Source of the DNA: Dipetalonema caudispina | Taxonomy: Eukaryota > Nematoda > Chromadorea > Rhabditida > Onchocercidae | DNA length: 64,000 bases | Direction of reading: 5' to 3' | Assembly (NCBI GenBank): GCA_013365325.1 | Contig: JABVXV010000090.1 | Coordinates: 124,001 to 188,000, forward strand | Shown: positions 41,268 through 57,090 of the stretch, in pieces | Layout of the letters: every line of letters starts with the position of its first letter | How positions within the stretch are numbered: the first letter of the stretch is position 1 | Notes under the pieces: model-generated | What the model was told of the DNA's origin: nothing | The model's database searches: none | What the model saw: only the letters and a program-made list of their open reading frames with translations | Made by a program: the position numbers and the translations under genes

Positions 41268-41381
41268 TTTCTTTTTTTTTTTGTTTTAAAAATCGTATGA
41301 TACAAAGAATTTAATGGTGTTTTTTTTTTCTTTTAATTTAATTTTCTTCAAACTTAAAGATTAAAACTCATAAAAATAATT

Positions 41382-41415
<34 letters not shown>

Positions 41416-41535
41416 ATCGTATTATACAAAGAATTTAATGTTGTTTTTTTTTTTTCTTTTAATTTAATTTTCTTCAAAATCTTCAAACTTAAAGATTAAA
41501 ACTCATAAAAATAATTTTCTTTTTTTTTCTTCTTT
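41268..41535. repeat. Tandem duplication, 124-bp offset
   Basis: Two copies of a unit: poly-T, then ATCGTATGATACAAAGAATT / ATCGTATTATACAAAGAATT (ACAAAGAATTTAATG recurs 124 bases apart), poly-T, then TTCAAACTTAAAGATTAAAA and CTCATAAAAATAATTTTC. The second copy has a small extra CTTCAAAAT insertion. It lies about 450 bases upstream of the mdh-1 start codon. Confidence 0.85.
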
Positions 41536-41991
41536 TTTTTTTGTAATTTTCGAAATAATTTCTTGCTTAATTTATTAGTAAATCATGTATTAATGAGAAG
41601 TTTCATCAAAAAAAAAAAAAGAGAAGAGAATTCGATCATATGAGAGACAAATCATATGGTATTTCATTCTAAAATGAAATTGAAAACTTCTACTTCTATG
41701 ATAATTTGGGAAAGCATTCAGGAAAAAAAAAAAAAGTTTTGCTATCAGGAAGTTTTATTTTTACGATAAATTATTAGCATAAAATTGTGAAATTTTTAGC
41801 AACAAAAGTATTATTATCATTCTTTTTATCATTGAATAATAAACTGTAAAAAATATCAAAATTTCATGATAAAGAATACTTTAATGTTTCATTAAATTTC
41901 TCTTATCATATTTATTATCAATGTTATCATTTAATTACACTTGAATATTTCCTCATTTAATTTATTTTCATTTCATTTCAACATTGAAACA

Positions 41992-45090
<3,099 letters not shown>

Positions 45091-45382
45091 AATGTTGTAA
45101 ATGTCATCAATCCTATAGTTATGATCGATGTACCATTCAATGAACGGATCATTTCAATTTTTCAGAAATCTGGAACAAAATTTAATATCATTGTCGATGT
45201 TCCTGTATCTTGCATCATTTGAATTTTTATCCATCGTTATCTAGGCTTCAGTGTAAATGACTGATTGTTCAAATTTGTCATCTTTTACTTTCGCAAAGTT
45301 ATTTTTATTTGTCAAGTTTTATTTTCGCAGCCTTGCAAAGTTATTTTTATCAGCTATTTATTGTAGTTCTGAAAAGAATGGG

Positions 45383-45388
45383 AATAAA
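45383..45388 (+). promoter_or_regulatory. Candidate polyadenylation signal of mdh-1
   Basis: AATAAA about 290 bases after the TAG stop, in a region less AT-rich than the flanks, as expected for a 3' UTR. Confidence 0.5.
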
Positions 45389-46774
45389 TTTTATGATACA
45401 AGAAGCAGATCAAATGTTGAGATCACACGAAATTGTTCATGAAATTTTAGATAAATGGGTCAAAAACATCTGACGAAGGATTTAGACAAGCTTTTCAGCA
45501 TTAAACAAAAATCCAGTTAACACATTCAAGTTGGAAACAACGATTTGGAATAAGTTATTGTACCACACTTGATAAGGTCATCCAAACAGGAGGGGTGTTG
45601 ATTGATCAGAAACATTGTGTACATTAGCAAGTCCTGAATGGATATACGTGAATGATTTTGCATGAGTTAACGTAAGCTAGCTAACATAAACTTATAATGG
45701 AAAATAACGCGTTTCATCTGACGAGTGTGTTTTAATTTGGCTATTTATTTCGTTTTTGCAAAATTCATACTGCAAACTTTAAATCAAGAATTCAAACTTT
45801 AAATTTACACTTTATGCTTCAATCTTTTTTTTGTTTTTTCATCCTTCAAAGATAAGTTTACGAAAATTTTATATTAAAAAATTTAGAACTATCATGGGAG
45901 AATCGTATAGGAAATTTTGTAAAAGAAATTTAAGAAAGATATCTTCTCCTTACAATTGTCGCAAATATGTAGGAATTTTTCTGAAGTTTAAATATGCATA
46001 CCGGAATTCGAATTCCAATATCAATATAAATCAATATTTTATGCATCAAAACTTTTCCCTTATTCCTGTTAAATTCGCATTTTCCTATTCAACTTAATGT
46101 TATTTACTATCAGTTATGATATGTAATTTCAATTTTTAAACATTATTTCACACTCCATTTTATCTTTTTTTTTTTTTTTTTTTTAAAGGAATATTTAAGG
46201 AAAAAAAAAAAAGGAAGAAAAGTTTCATAAATTTCTATTTTTCATTAAAATGATTAAAAATGATGGGAAAATGAAATAAATAGCAAATCGAAAAATATGA
46301 TTTGTCAATTATTAATTTATATTATATATATATGGGAAATGTTAAATGAGTGAGTGATATTCAACATTTTTTTTTGTTTGGCGAATAGTAGGCATTAGTT
46401 TTGGTTTTTCCTAAAATAAAGTGCACAATTATCATTACACAACAATTCATTTTTCATTTTATTCAAATTTATCATTCTTTTTTTTCTGAATTTCTAGCAA
46501 AAATGCCGTATTTTCCTTTTTCTCTTCTTTATTTTTTTTTTTTTTTTTGTTAAAATAAAATGAATAATAGCATAGTGATAAATGAATGATTGTTTTATCG
46601 TCTTTCTATTTAATGAATTTTACCATTCAACATTGAGAATTTTTATCTTTTTCTTTAAACAAACTTTCATAGTTATTAGAAAATTACGAATTATTTCTTA
46701 ATCAATTTTTCTTTTTTTTTCCATTTTCCTTCTTTACTTGTCTTTTTTTTTTTTCGAGAATAGACAAAAAGAGA

Positions 46775-46776
<2 letters not shown>

Positions 46777-46808
<32 letters not shown>
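46777..46808. repeat. (GA)n microsatellite
   Basis: Perfect GA run. The reverse strand gives an artefactual poly-(Ser-Leu) frame. Confidence 0.9.
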
Positions 46809-46812
<4 letters not shown>

Positions 46813-48286
46813 AAGAGAAAGGAAAAAAGTAGAAGTTTGTAAATGTGAAAAAATAATTTTCAACATATGTAAGAATTGAAAAGAAGTTCATTTGATATTC
46901 AATAACTGGTTGTTATATACCGCATATTATTATTATGATGATAAGAGCAATATTTTACTATTCATTTGATATATACCTATCATAATTTAATTTCATTTTA
47001 ATTTTCTTCCTACTAGTAATAATGATACTATATAATACTATTTAATATCATTAATATTACCTCATTATTGTTTGTTTATAGCAAGATTTTTCCAAGTAGA
47101 AATACATATAGTAATGATTATATACTGTAATCTGTCATACGGTTATCGTATAACACATCTACCGTTTATGTAATTAATCCCTAGGCTATTTAGCTTATTT
47201 TCTTTTGTTTGAGCCAAGTTAATATTATCATATATAGTTTGTTTACCTTTGTTTATAAGGCAGTGTTATTAAATATAGGTAATCATGAACGTTTAATATT
47301 AGCAAGCTAATAATATAGATATTAATTACTAATTATTCTAGTTTGCTTAATTTTTACTTCTACTATATTTGATCTATTAGAAAGATTAATTCAAAGATTT
47401 TGTCTAATTAAATTTTCTGATATTATTTTGTTATGATCGTATGCTGAATTCAATTATTCGAGTTATTCATTGCAGTGTTTTTTTTTTTTATGAAAGAATA
47501 ATTCATTTCTTTGATTTACAAAAAGAAGAAACTTTCACATTACTTATTAAGCTAAATTTGATATAATATATCAAGCAAATTAAATTATCCTAATATTTTG
47601 TCTTTTTTTTTCTTTCATTTCTGATTTTTAGCGAAATATTAATATCTTTAAATGAACAGATTCAGTCAGAATATGCCATTTTTTCTTTTTTTTTTTTTTT
47701 TTTTTCATATTTGCAAAATCTTCCATATGAGATTTATTATCTTTTACGTGAAATTTTCTTCACTTCAGTTGCATATAGAACATATAAGTAAGAATTTTGA
47801 TTAATTCAAATTTTACCTAGAAATATATGCATTAAAATATAAAAATGATGAATGTAATTTCACATAATTTCTAATCCCAAAAAATAATTTCACTTAATCA
47901 ATAATACTAATACAGTTCTAACCAATTCAATTGAATTCTTTTTTTTTTTTTCAATACAATTAATTCATATAGAGGAATAATTTGATGATAAAAATATTGG
48001 AATAAATTTTCCAATCTATTCATATATACAATCAATAAAAATTCTTTCTCATAAAATAAGTTATCAAGTGATGGTAATGAAAAAAATAATAAATTTTCTT
48101 TTCTCTAGTCACAAATAATGTATTATATCTATCAAATAATTCTTTGATAATTTGACAAACGATAACCGTTGAAATATTTGGTAGGTAATAAATGATAAAC
48201 AAAATTGCTCTCTCCTCATTTATGTATTAATGATAATTAATAAATAGTAGTAATATTTAGATTGCACAATACTTCCTTTCCTCATC

Positions 48287-48823
48287 ACAGTAATTAATTC
48301 CTTTTCATCTATTTATATATAATTTAATAATGAATATATTTATGTTATAATATATGGATGTATACATTTATGTTTTTTAACAATAATTAATTCCTTTTCA
48401 TTTATTTATATNNNNNNNNNNNNNNNNNNNNNNNNNNNNNNNNNNNNNNNNNNNNNNNNNNNNNNNNNNNNNNNNNNNNNNNNNNNNNNNNNNNNNNNNN
48501 NNNNNNNNNNNAATTTAATAATGAATATATTTATGTTATAATATATGGATGTATACATTTATGTTTTTTAACAATAATTAATTCCTTTTCATTTATTTAT
48601 ATATAATTTAATAATGAATATATTTATGTTATGATATATGGATGTATACATTTATGTTTCTTAGCAATAATTAATTCCTTTTCATTTATTTATATATAAT
48701 TTAATAATGAATATATTTATGTTATGATATATGGATGTATACATTTATGTTTTTTAACAATAATTAATTCCTTTTCATTTATTTATATATAATTTAATAA
48801 TGAATATATTTATGTTATAATTT
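48287..48823. repeat. 93-bp tandem minisatellite interrupted by an assembly gap
   Basis: The segment AATTTAATAATGAATATATT recurs at 48321, 48512, 48605, 48698 and 48791. The last four are exactly 93 bases apart and copies differ at only a few sites (TTATAATATATGG versus TTATGATATATGG). The first copy runs straight into the N run exactly where the next should begin, so the true copy number is unknown. Confidence 0.95.
48412..48511. other. Assembly gap (100 N)
   Basis: Exactly 100 consecutive N inside the 93-bp array, the usual placeholder for a gap of unknown length. The gap is probably a collapsed part of the repeat. Confidence 0.98.
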
Positions 48824-51757
48824 CTATGACAACATTTATATTTATAAATGTCACAAATTATCATTTAAATTTCAGATTTTTCATGATAAAAGAGGTCGTT
48901 TAGGTATAAATGGAACCAGAACCAGGTTATAGATGGATACATACAACGATAGAAATGATAAGAATTGATGATGGGCGTTATTTGTGAGTTCGGTAACCTC
49001 TTCATTTTCAAACAATTCATTAATTAATTGTCCATTGTAAAATTCACTTCGCAAAATTGCACCATTAATAGATTGCATTGTGATCATAACATTTATTTGT
49101 ATGTAATTATTTATTTTTGTGTATTTCCACATTTTTATTTTATTTATTTATTTGCATACTAAATTTTCGATAATTTTGCATATAATTAAAATGAAAGATG
49201 AATAGATTATATCGGAGAAAGTGTAAATATTTGTATAATGGAAAAAGAAAGAAGTGGGAAATTTTTATTAAAAATTATATATTATATATTAAGTACATAT
49301 CGATATTAATTATATATATTAATCAATTTTTGCTTAAAAAAATGGAGAGAAAAAAAAAAACAGAAAGGAACAAATGTGTGATGTGAAATTTTACAGGTCG
49401 TTGCTCGATGTTAGTAAAAATATTTTAAAATATTTGAAGAAGAAGAAGAGGAAGAAAAAAAATGAAGGACATTGCTCCTATTGATAGGAGAGAAAAATCA
49501 TTGAGGGATACAATAAGTTGACCTAGAAAAAAAATAAAAAAAAAAAAAAAAAAGGAAGTCTATCATTATCAATTCATTTCACATTTTTAAATTTTAGCCA
49601 TATATGAGATTATTTCATATAGTTTTTAGAAATTCTATTAACTTTCATTTAATTTAATTTTTATATATTTAATACTAATATGTTATATTTTATTTTATAC
49701 TTTAATCAACTCTTTTTTCCTTTTTATTTTTTCTTCCCTCTTTCTTTTTTTTTCTCTCTCTCTCTCTCTCTTCTTTTTTCATTCTTTTATTTAATTAAAC
49801 TTTTTTTTTTTAAATTAAAAAAAAAAAAAAAACCTTTGTAGATTTTTCTTTCTCTTTAATCAAACATTCATATATTTATTACATATATACTTTAAACTTT
49901 ATAACTTTTTTTTCCTGTCATTCAATAATTTTAATTTTTAATAATTTTAAATTGCAAAAAAAAAAAAAAAGAAAAAAAGATTTTTCGATTCCTTTTCTTT
50001 CTTTCTTCTGTTTTATTTTAAAATTTTATTAATATATAGTATGCATACTAGTTTAAATATAGTCTAATAATATTTTATTTCGAATATATTATGCAAGAAA
50101 TGGTATGAATTGGAATAATATTGAAAATGTTATTAAGAAATTATCAAATAAATCTATGATTGAAATCAAATTGATCATTTCATTTGGTATAAGTATGTAA
50201 GTCGATAGAATTTAAACGTTAGTAACGAATGGTTATGATAAATTTAACCTATTTAATTTACCTCTTAACCTTTTCCATTGTATAAATTATCAGAAAATAC
50301 ACCTAAATTTCCATTCAAGAAATTATTTTTGTTTAAAGAATAAGTGTTCATTCTATCTTTTAATAATACAACAATTATTATTGGATGAGTAAAATTATAA
50401 TATCATAATATATTGTCGAAAAAAGTTAATAGCAATATTACCTTATGATACAAAGTTTATTTCTAAATTTACGATAAAAACTGTGATAACGATAGAAATG
50501 AATGAATGATATATCTAAAAAGTCCATTGATAACTGTTAATGTCAATAAAATACTTTAACAATCATACTTCTAATATCAAGATTATTTCTTATTGATTTA
50601 CAATATTGATTATATCATTTCTACGACATAGTTTCTGGCATTTCAACCAAAACCTTTTAGTCCACTAATTTATTACTTCCTTGCAAAATAATTAGTATAG
50701 CACCAATCTGCAACAATAGAGTTATTATCTCTATACTTAATATATCCGAATTCCTTACCTAATTTTACTGTTATTCCTTGAATATCACTATGTCGTACTA
50801 TTTATATTGGATGTTACATCCGATAACATTAATTGATAATTTGACATTTTTTAATTAATCATATTAAATCTTTGATTTTATATGGCTTAAATAATACATC
50901 AATTTGTCCATCAACTTTTAATCATGTTATTTTAGAGATATTAGAATGTTCTATCGATAGACTCAATGCATTTTAGATAGTAAATTTATGAGCATTTTTA
51001 ATTTCAATTTTAATCCTACATCATTACCTAATTTTTTTTTTTTGCATCTTTTACAAAATGAAATGTGCTTCAATGCAAGCTATTTACCTTATTCGATTAC
51101 AAATAATACAAATCTAATTTATCATTATTAAAGTTTAGTATTAGAAGATAATGAAAAGGATGAATGCATTTCATAACGCACCCGTCTTTTTTTGTGTTGG
51201 ATTAAGATGACATCGAATAATTTATTGTTATGATTTATTTCTTATTGGATGAGAGAGTTTTTGTTGAGATGAAATTTTACTCTTTTAATAAAATTTACTT
51301 TATTAGTATGTATAAGTTTTAATTTATATAATTAAATTTTTTTAAATAAAATTTTATTTTTTTAATTAAAATTTTGCTTTAGTTAAATTTTGCTTTTTTT
51401 TTTTTTTTTTTCTCGTAAAAGATATTTCTTACAATAGAATTTTATTATGCATTTTTTTAACCGATTGCAGTATTATCATTTAACTGTTTACAGTTAATGT
51501 TCATCCAAATAGAGAGAGAGAGAGAAAGAAAGAGGTGCAATTTGGATAAATATTGAGCAAATAAGACAACACATAATAGCATACTTATTGCAATGTAACT
51601 AAGAATAAGGTATGGTAAATGTTTGATTATTGGAGTTATTACAATATAATTTAGTGAAAAATGTTTACTATTCAAATATTGTGTTCGATTTACAGCTAAT
51701 ACATTTATAGTTTATTGTGAATGTTTCTGCAATCATCCTTAGGACATTTCTATGCAC

Positions 51758-51788
<31 letters not shown>

Positions 51789-52655
51789 GCTGTTTGGTTA
51801 TTTAAGGAATTTATTATTTAAGAGAATTCTTCGGAAACCTAAAAAAATAAATTCTTCTTTACGATTTTCCTTGCTCTTTTGCGTTTTTATTCCAAATTTT
51901 TTGCTTCTGGTTCTTGCTTCTGATACCTGCACGATACATTTGCTGTTGTGTAATGTGGAAGTAATATAGAAAGAGTGAAAAAAAATCCACATTCATTGAG
52001 TGAGCTATGTTATCGTCATCTTTGATTCTCATCCTCCTTTCACAGCTATATTTATTTTCGTTCATTATTCTCCTCATAAAAATGGTCATAAAAATTTCGG
52101 AATGCTTTTATCTTCATTTGTTTTGTTTGTTCTGTTTTAAAAAAAAAATACTGTATTATAAATGATTCAATGATAAATGTAAGATTAAGATAAGTGGTTG
52201 TTTCTTTTACTTCCGTTTGATAATCATTAAAGTACGTTATTGATGGTCTTTTCTTATTTATAACTTTGGGTAAGATTGGAAGTATATGGAAATTGTCGTA
52301 TACTTCAGTTGAAAAATTGTCATTTCTAAATTTCATTCAATTATCGGAAAAGAGAAAGAAATTTCAGCACACCCTCAACCGATGAATCATGAATCGATTG
52401 TTTTCTGCACTTTTACTGAAATGTTTGCAATCTTTCTTTGCCCTCTTTACTAACATTGCTTCTAATACTAATTTGAATATTTGGTTATTATAATTAAATG
52501 GTTATCATTATACTATTTTCATTTTATTTTTAGTCGTTATAATCACCGGATCAGTATCTGATTAACATTTCTGTCACTACTTGTTGATTATATATTTCAA
52601 CAAACATCAAATTGTCATTCATTTGTTATTTTTATTACTCGTTAATAAGTGTATT

Positions 52656-52670
52656 TTTTCGTTATTATAG
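52656..52670 (+). promoter_or_regulatory. Candidate spliced-leader acceptor of dpy-11
   Basis: TTTTTTCGTTATTATAG ends at 52670, ten bases before the ATG at 52681, with no obvious donor nearby upstream. This fits a nematode trans-splice site and favours 52681 as the first codon. An alternative is ordinary splicing from an unseen 5' exon. Confidence 0.45.
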
Positions 52671-52680
52671 TGTAATTTGA

Positions 52681-55600
52681 ATGATGCGTTCTGCAGTTCT
52701 CGCCGTTTCTTGCAAATGCATTCCTGTATTGTTGAAATTTATAGACCGAAATATGTTAATGAAAACGATTCTAATACTGGTTGTTGCCTTGATTTCGGTA
52801 TGCCAATCTGCTAGTCGAAATTTGGTTACACTTAACGAAGAAACATGGACTAACATATTGGATGGTGAATGGATGGTTGAATTGTAAGCTTTTTTTTTTT
52901 TTTAATTTATAGATAATTTAAATTAAAACGATATGTGATAAGCTAGATGTAGCACTAGATTGACTGATAAATTTCATTGTATATTGATTTTGCAGCACTT
53001 TCATTGTATTTATTCACCATTTCTAAACTTGTCTTTCTAAGGTGCCAACTGGCTGATTCGTTTGAGCTTTGAGCTTTGTTTTTGTAACTCTATAGATGAT
53101 ATACGCGTACATTTTACAGAAAGACACTGCAAAACATTTACTACATGGTTCTTCGAAACATTTATAATTTCATCGAAAATACTTTGAGGATTGTGCAAAG
53201 AATGCAGCGCTATTACTATTATACTTGTATTACTTATTTCAGTATTCTTTTTTATTTGAAAATCATTTCAGTCATGCACCATGGTGTCCAGCTTGCAAAG
53301 ATTTGCAGAAAGCATGGCATGCATTTGCTGACTGGAGCAAAGATCTTAATATCAATGTTGCTGAGGTTGATGTTACTGTAAATCCGGGATTATCTGGTCG
53401 TTTTCTTGTTACTGCACTTCCTACCATCTATCAGTAAGTGATATGTTGTTTTGTTTTGTTGTAGTATTATCTCGTAAGCAAATCCATATTTAACCGTTAT
53501 CAAACGTAATTTATTTTTTGTTCTTCAAATGTCATTGTGATTGATAAGATCCGATAAGGTTCTTTTGCGCATTAAAATACGGTTTACTGGTATAGTGACT
53601 TTCAGATTTTGAAATATTTCAATCTATTTTAACTGGAGCAAGGAAGTAAAGAGAGGGTACTGTTGGTTGTGCGTAATTTGCAGAATTTTTAAATTAATGG
53701 TTTCAAGAATTTATTTGGATAAGTTCTGCACGATAATATAGATAAATTTCAGTGTCAAGGACGGTGTTTTTCGTGCCTATGCAGGACCTCGTGATAAAAA
53801 TGACTTTATCAGTTATATCGAGGAAAAAAAATGGACCTTCTATGATCCAATCCCAAGCTATAAATATCCAAGTTCACCGCAGTAAGTCTTCTGGTTGCTT
53901 GTGGTGGTAATTTCAAAAGTTTTTGAATAAATCACTCTCATGAGAAGTAATGGGTAATTTATGATAACCTGATGATTCCTCCTCATTTATTCCTCTTAGA
54001 ATTTCTCATTATGCAAATGTACTAAACAGATTGCAGAATTGATAAGTTTTCTATGAGAATATTTATTTTAGAATGTCGGTGGTTGCTTGGTTCTTCAAAT
54101 TATCGATGTTTGTCCGTGACAAGCACAACTATTTAGTTGACGAGGGTTTGTTCTTTTTGAACACCTTTCCTTTATTTTCAGATTTGTTGTTTACCAAGAA
54201 GTTATTTCATTTCAGAAAGTTTCAATTCCGATTCATTTTTTCATTGTCTTCATTAATTTTTTTAATAACTTCGTGAAGAACTTAATCATTATTAACTAAT
54301 AGCTAGATGCATATCAAAACTGTGATACAATTTCCCATTCGTGCTTTATTGAAATTTCGAAATTTCTCAATAACAAGAGATGAAAAAAATTGATGCAAAG
54401 GAACAGTGGAGCTGAAACTCCACTCAGTTTGTACTGGTTCTAATGTGTTACCAAAGTGTTTCTGAATGAATGAATCTATCTTCAGTAGGTATACCATCGT
54501 GGGCTTCATATTCCGTGTTTGCTGGTATAACATTGACTTTGGGCTGTATACTTGGATTTTTCATTGTCTGCATCATTGATCGAGTTTTCCCTACTGGTGA
54601 ACAGCTCTCCAAGCCGGAAAAGAAATCAACGAAGAAAGATCAAAAAGCCAAATCTAAAAAAGTATAATTTCATCATTTCTTTCACATACATTTATGAAAA
54701 AAGTCAATAAGAAATCATAAAACGATTTCTTATGGAGGAAATTATATTCAGTTATAGTGTGTTCAGGGACTATTGGGTTTTTTTAACCGAGAACAAAACT
54801 GGTTTGTGCTAGTGGTTGACGGTATTTGAAATTAGCTTCGAAACCTAAATGAACATGATCGGTCTCGCAAAACCACTATTTGGTTTTATGCATGATGTTT
54901 TTATTTTATAAGCTGCCGGTGACGAATCGCAGCATATTTGTAGAAATTTAAGAAATAATATTTTCGGTGTTTGCTTGTAGCTCATTGCTTGAACAAAGAA
55001 AATTTACCAGAACATTGCTCAAACTTCGACTTTTTCTATTTCTAACTCCGAAAGTTCTAAGATTTTGGAGTTAATTTTTCGATGAGAAGACATAACGTTG
55101 AGGCTAATTTCATTGATTCGTTAGCAGGGCACAATTATTTTTTCTGAACGCTTCATTCCGATGTAAACGATTTATCGTCTGTTTTCTTCCAGTAATATTA
55201 ATTCATCCATCATTTTTATCCAAAATCTTTCCCTTCTCATCCGAGCGAGTCTTTTCGCAAATTTTTTTTAAAAAAAATTGATTTTACAGGATGAAGGAAA
55301 GAAAAAAGACGACGATCAGTCACAGGATGAAAGAAATTCCCAAGAAGGTCTGTATTCCGTTTTCAATTATCCATGTTCAATTTTTGTTTTCTGAAGGACC
55401 CTCTCAATTTATTCCCTTATATTCGAAAGACAGAATGTAACAACTGTTGGATAGGGATGTGATTCCTGCACATTAAAACCTTTAGAAGATGAACCTCAAT
55501 TTTTAAAAAAAAGATGAGTTCCATGGTGGGATAAAAGATAACTCTTTATGTTGTAAATTTCTTCCGTGTTCTGATAGTAATTTTTGGATTAAAGGACTTT

Positions 55601-55717
55601 CTGACGTGATATGTTATTTGGTCAGATATTTAAATCGGATTATTTTCAGAAGAATCAGCTGATGAAAGTGTACGGAACAGGAAAGGTGCGAAAAATGAAG
55701 TGAAGAAAAAAAAGTGA
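52681..55717 (+). CDS. dpy-11: DPY-11/TMX1-type transmembrane thioredoxin, 7 exons, 289 aa
   Basis: ER membrane thiol-disulfide oxidoreductase. C. elegans DPY-11 acts in the hypodermis and is needed for body shape, presumably by modifying cuticle or secreted substrates. Exons: 52681-52883, 53272-53433, 53753-53881, 54072-54145, 54486-54661, 55290-55347, 55650-55717, all in frame. A signal sequence (TILILVVALISVCQS, about 29-43) precedes a thioredoxin fold with FHAPWCPAC (redox cysteines 73 and 76), then VDVTVNPGLSGRF and the cis-Pro segment ALPTIYH. SMFVRDKHNYLVDEVGIPSW leads into a membrane helix at about 198-220 (YSVFAGITLTLGCILGFFIV). The tail is Lys/Glu-rich and ends KKKK. The length is close to human TMX1 (280 aa). 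The start could be M1 (52681), M25 (52753) or M27 (52759). Reading through the exon 5 donor would add only Val before a TAA at 54665-54667. Confidence 0.94.
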
Positions 55718-56665
55718 TTTAAAATTTAATGCAAATATTGACAAAGTATTATTTGAACCACTGCGATCCTTTTAAAATTTTACAATAGTCCTAAGGAGGA
55801 GTAATATATTTGTTTGCTAAGTATTTACGTTCGCTTACGATATTAACGTTGTTATTATGGATTTGCACTGCAGGATTTGCCATCATCACTTTTACCGTTA
55901 TGTTGTTCACTTTCTGCTGATCTTCTGAAGGAATCTGTTAATTAATTTTCTCTTTCAAAAGTTTTTATTTGTATTCAATTTCTCATTAATGATATTTTGT
56001 TTATTGTTGCTAGCAGATATTAATTGTTAATTGTTCACAATCTATTTTTTTCCTCTTTTTTCTATAGGCTTGTTCGCTAAATTATTTGTTGTTGTTATAT
56101 CAAAAAAAAAGACATAATTGTAGTTAGTTGTCATTACTTGAATTCAAGAAAGAATTTTATGTAATCCATTGCTTCATTTCTCTAGGTATGTATTCCGTTG
56201 AAAATGCAGCTTATTTGTGTGAAGATACATAAGATTGACGTTCTGTGTACGTTTATATATCGATACACTGTTAATTTCTGACATGAAATTAACACTAAGT
56301 TGTAATTGTCGACATATTCAAGTTTATGTTAAATTTGGACAAAAAAATTTTCACGTAATTTAGTGGTATATGAATTAAGCAAATTCATTTACATGGTTGT
56401 ACCATTGTGCACCAAATATGGATCCTTTTTTTTTAATTGATTAGCTCAGATTTTGTTTAATTAGCTTAAAATTGTTTCTCTTGCTGTTACACTTTGTATC
56501 GTTAATTACTTTTAGGAAAAAATAGTGCTCTTCTTTCTAATTTATGACTGTGCTGGAATCCTAATTTTTCCCATTCCTTTCTGTTTTATGTGAGCTTTCT
56601 ATTTTCATTTATTCATTTTAATTTAATCTGTTAAATTTCTAAAATTCTATCATTTATATAGCGAA

Positions 56666-56671
56666 AATAAA
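56666..56671 (+). promoter_or_regulatory. Candidate polyadenylation signal of dpy-11
   Basis: AATAAA about 950 bases after the stop. It would imply a long 3' UTR. A variant hexamer nearer the stop may be used instead. Confidence 0.25.
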
Positions 56672-57072
56672 CTTTTATGGCTTTTCTACTCCACGTATTT
56701 GTATAGCTTTCGGTTATATTGAACCGTTGCTAACAGTGAAATATTATAAATTTCCTGTTTGAAAAGAATGGAATTATTGTTACTAATTCCTTCAAAAGTC
56801 ATTTCATATATTATACGTATATATATATATATATATACAAATATGATATTAAATTCAGTTAAGATTAGATTAGTTTGAATATTGAATATTATAATTATAC
56901 GAAGTCGAGACTCTACTATGAAACATAGATTTTTTTTTTCAGTTGTATTTTCTTCAAAGTTTGAAGGTAGGTTGCATATTCCGTAGATTCCTTTCATTCG
57001 GTATTATTTTCTATGAAAAAATTATCGATAGTATAGATACTAGAAGATTTCAGTCATGAAATATGTTATGAA

Positions 57073-57079
57073 TTTTCAG
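57073..57079 (+). promoter_or_regulatory. Candidate spliced-leader acceptor of the UCH gene
   Basis: A perfect nematode acceptor TTTTCAG lies 11 bases before the ATG at 57091. Together with the absence of a visible upstream coding exon, this suggests trans-splicing and supports the chosen start. Confidence 0.6.
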
Positions 57080-57090
57080 GATTGAACACG

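Larger units (their letters stand above)
36710..41991. other. Intergenic region between bark-like gene and mdh-1
   Basis: About 5.3 kb. The first few hundred bases are presumably the 3' UTR of the upstream gene. The rest holds poly-T/poly-A runs, microsatellites and two small repeat clusters listed separately. Short open frames (for example 38541-38732 and 41123-41305) are low-complexity or isolated and show no domain, so no gene is called. Confidence 0.6.
45091..52680. other. Intergenic region between mdh-1 and dpy-11
   Basis: About 7.6 kb, starting with the mdh-1 3' UTR. It contains poly-T/poly-A runs, a GA microsatellite, the 93-bp minisatellite and a 100-N gap. Open frames such as 45831-46097 (+), 48881-49132 (-) and 52052-52336 (-) have no recognisable domain. 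The one at 48881-49132 is the least simple in composition but cannot be supported as a gene. Confidence 0.6.
55718..57090. other. Interval between dpy-11 and the UCH gene
   Basis: About 1.37 kb with mixed sequence less AT-rich than other gaps, probably including a long dpy-11 3' UTR. There is a (TA)n run at about 56816-56836. No gene is seen. The interval is longer than the roughly 100-base spacing typical of C. elegans SL2 operons. Confidence 0.55.

Noticed and set aside
45831..46097. 88-codon open frame downstream of mdh-1
   Set aside because: Basic and aromatic composition typical of random AT-rich sequence, with no family resemblance.
52052..52336. 94-codon open frame on the minus strand upstream of dpy-11
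   Set aside because: No domain recognised, overlaps another random frame, no supporting splice signals. Likely dpy-11 promoter region.
53233..53271. Alternative acceptor TATTTCAG at 53242 for dpy-11 exon 2
   Set aside because: The acceptor at 53271 gives VEFHAPWCPAC in frame with exon 1. The upstream one adds a segment not found in the thioredoxin fold and breaks the frame.
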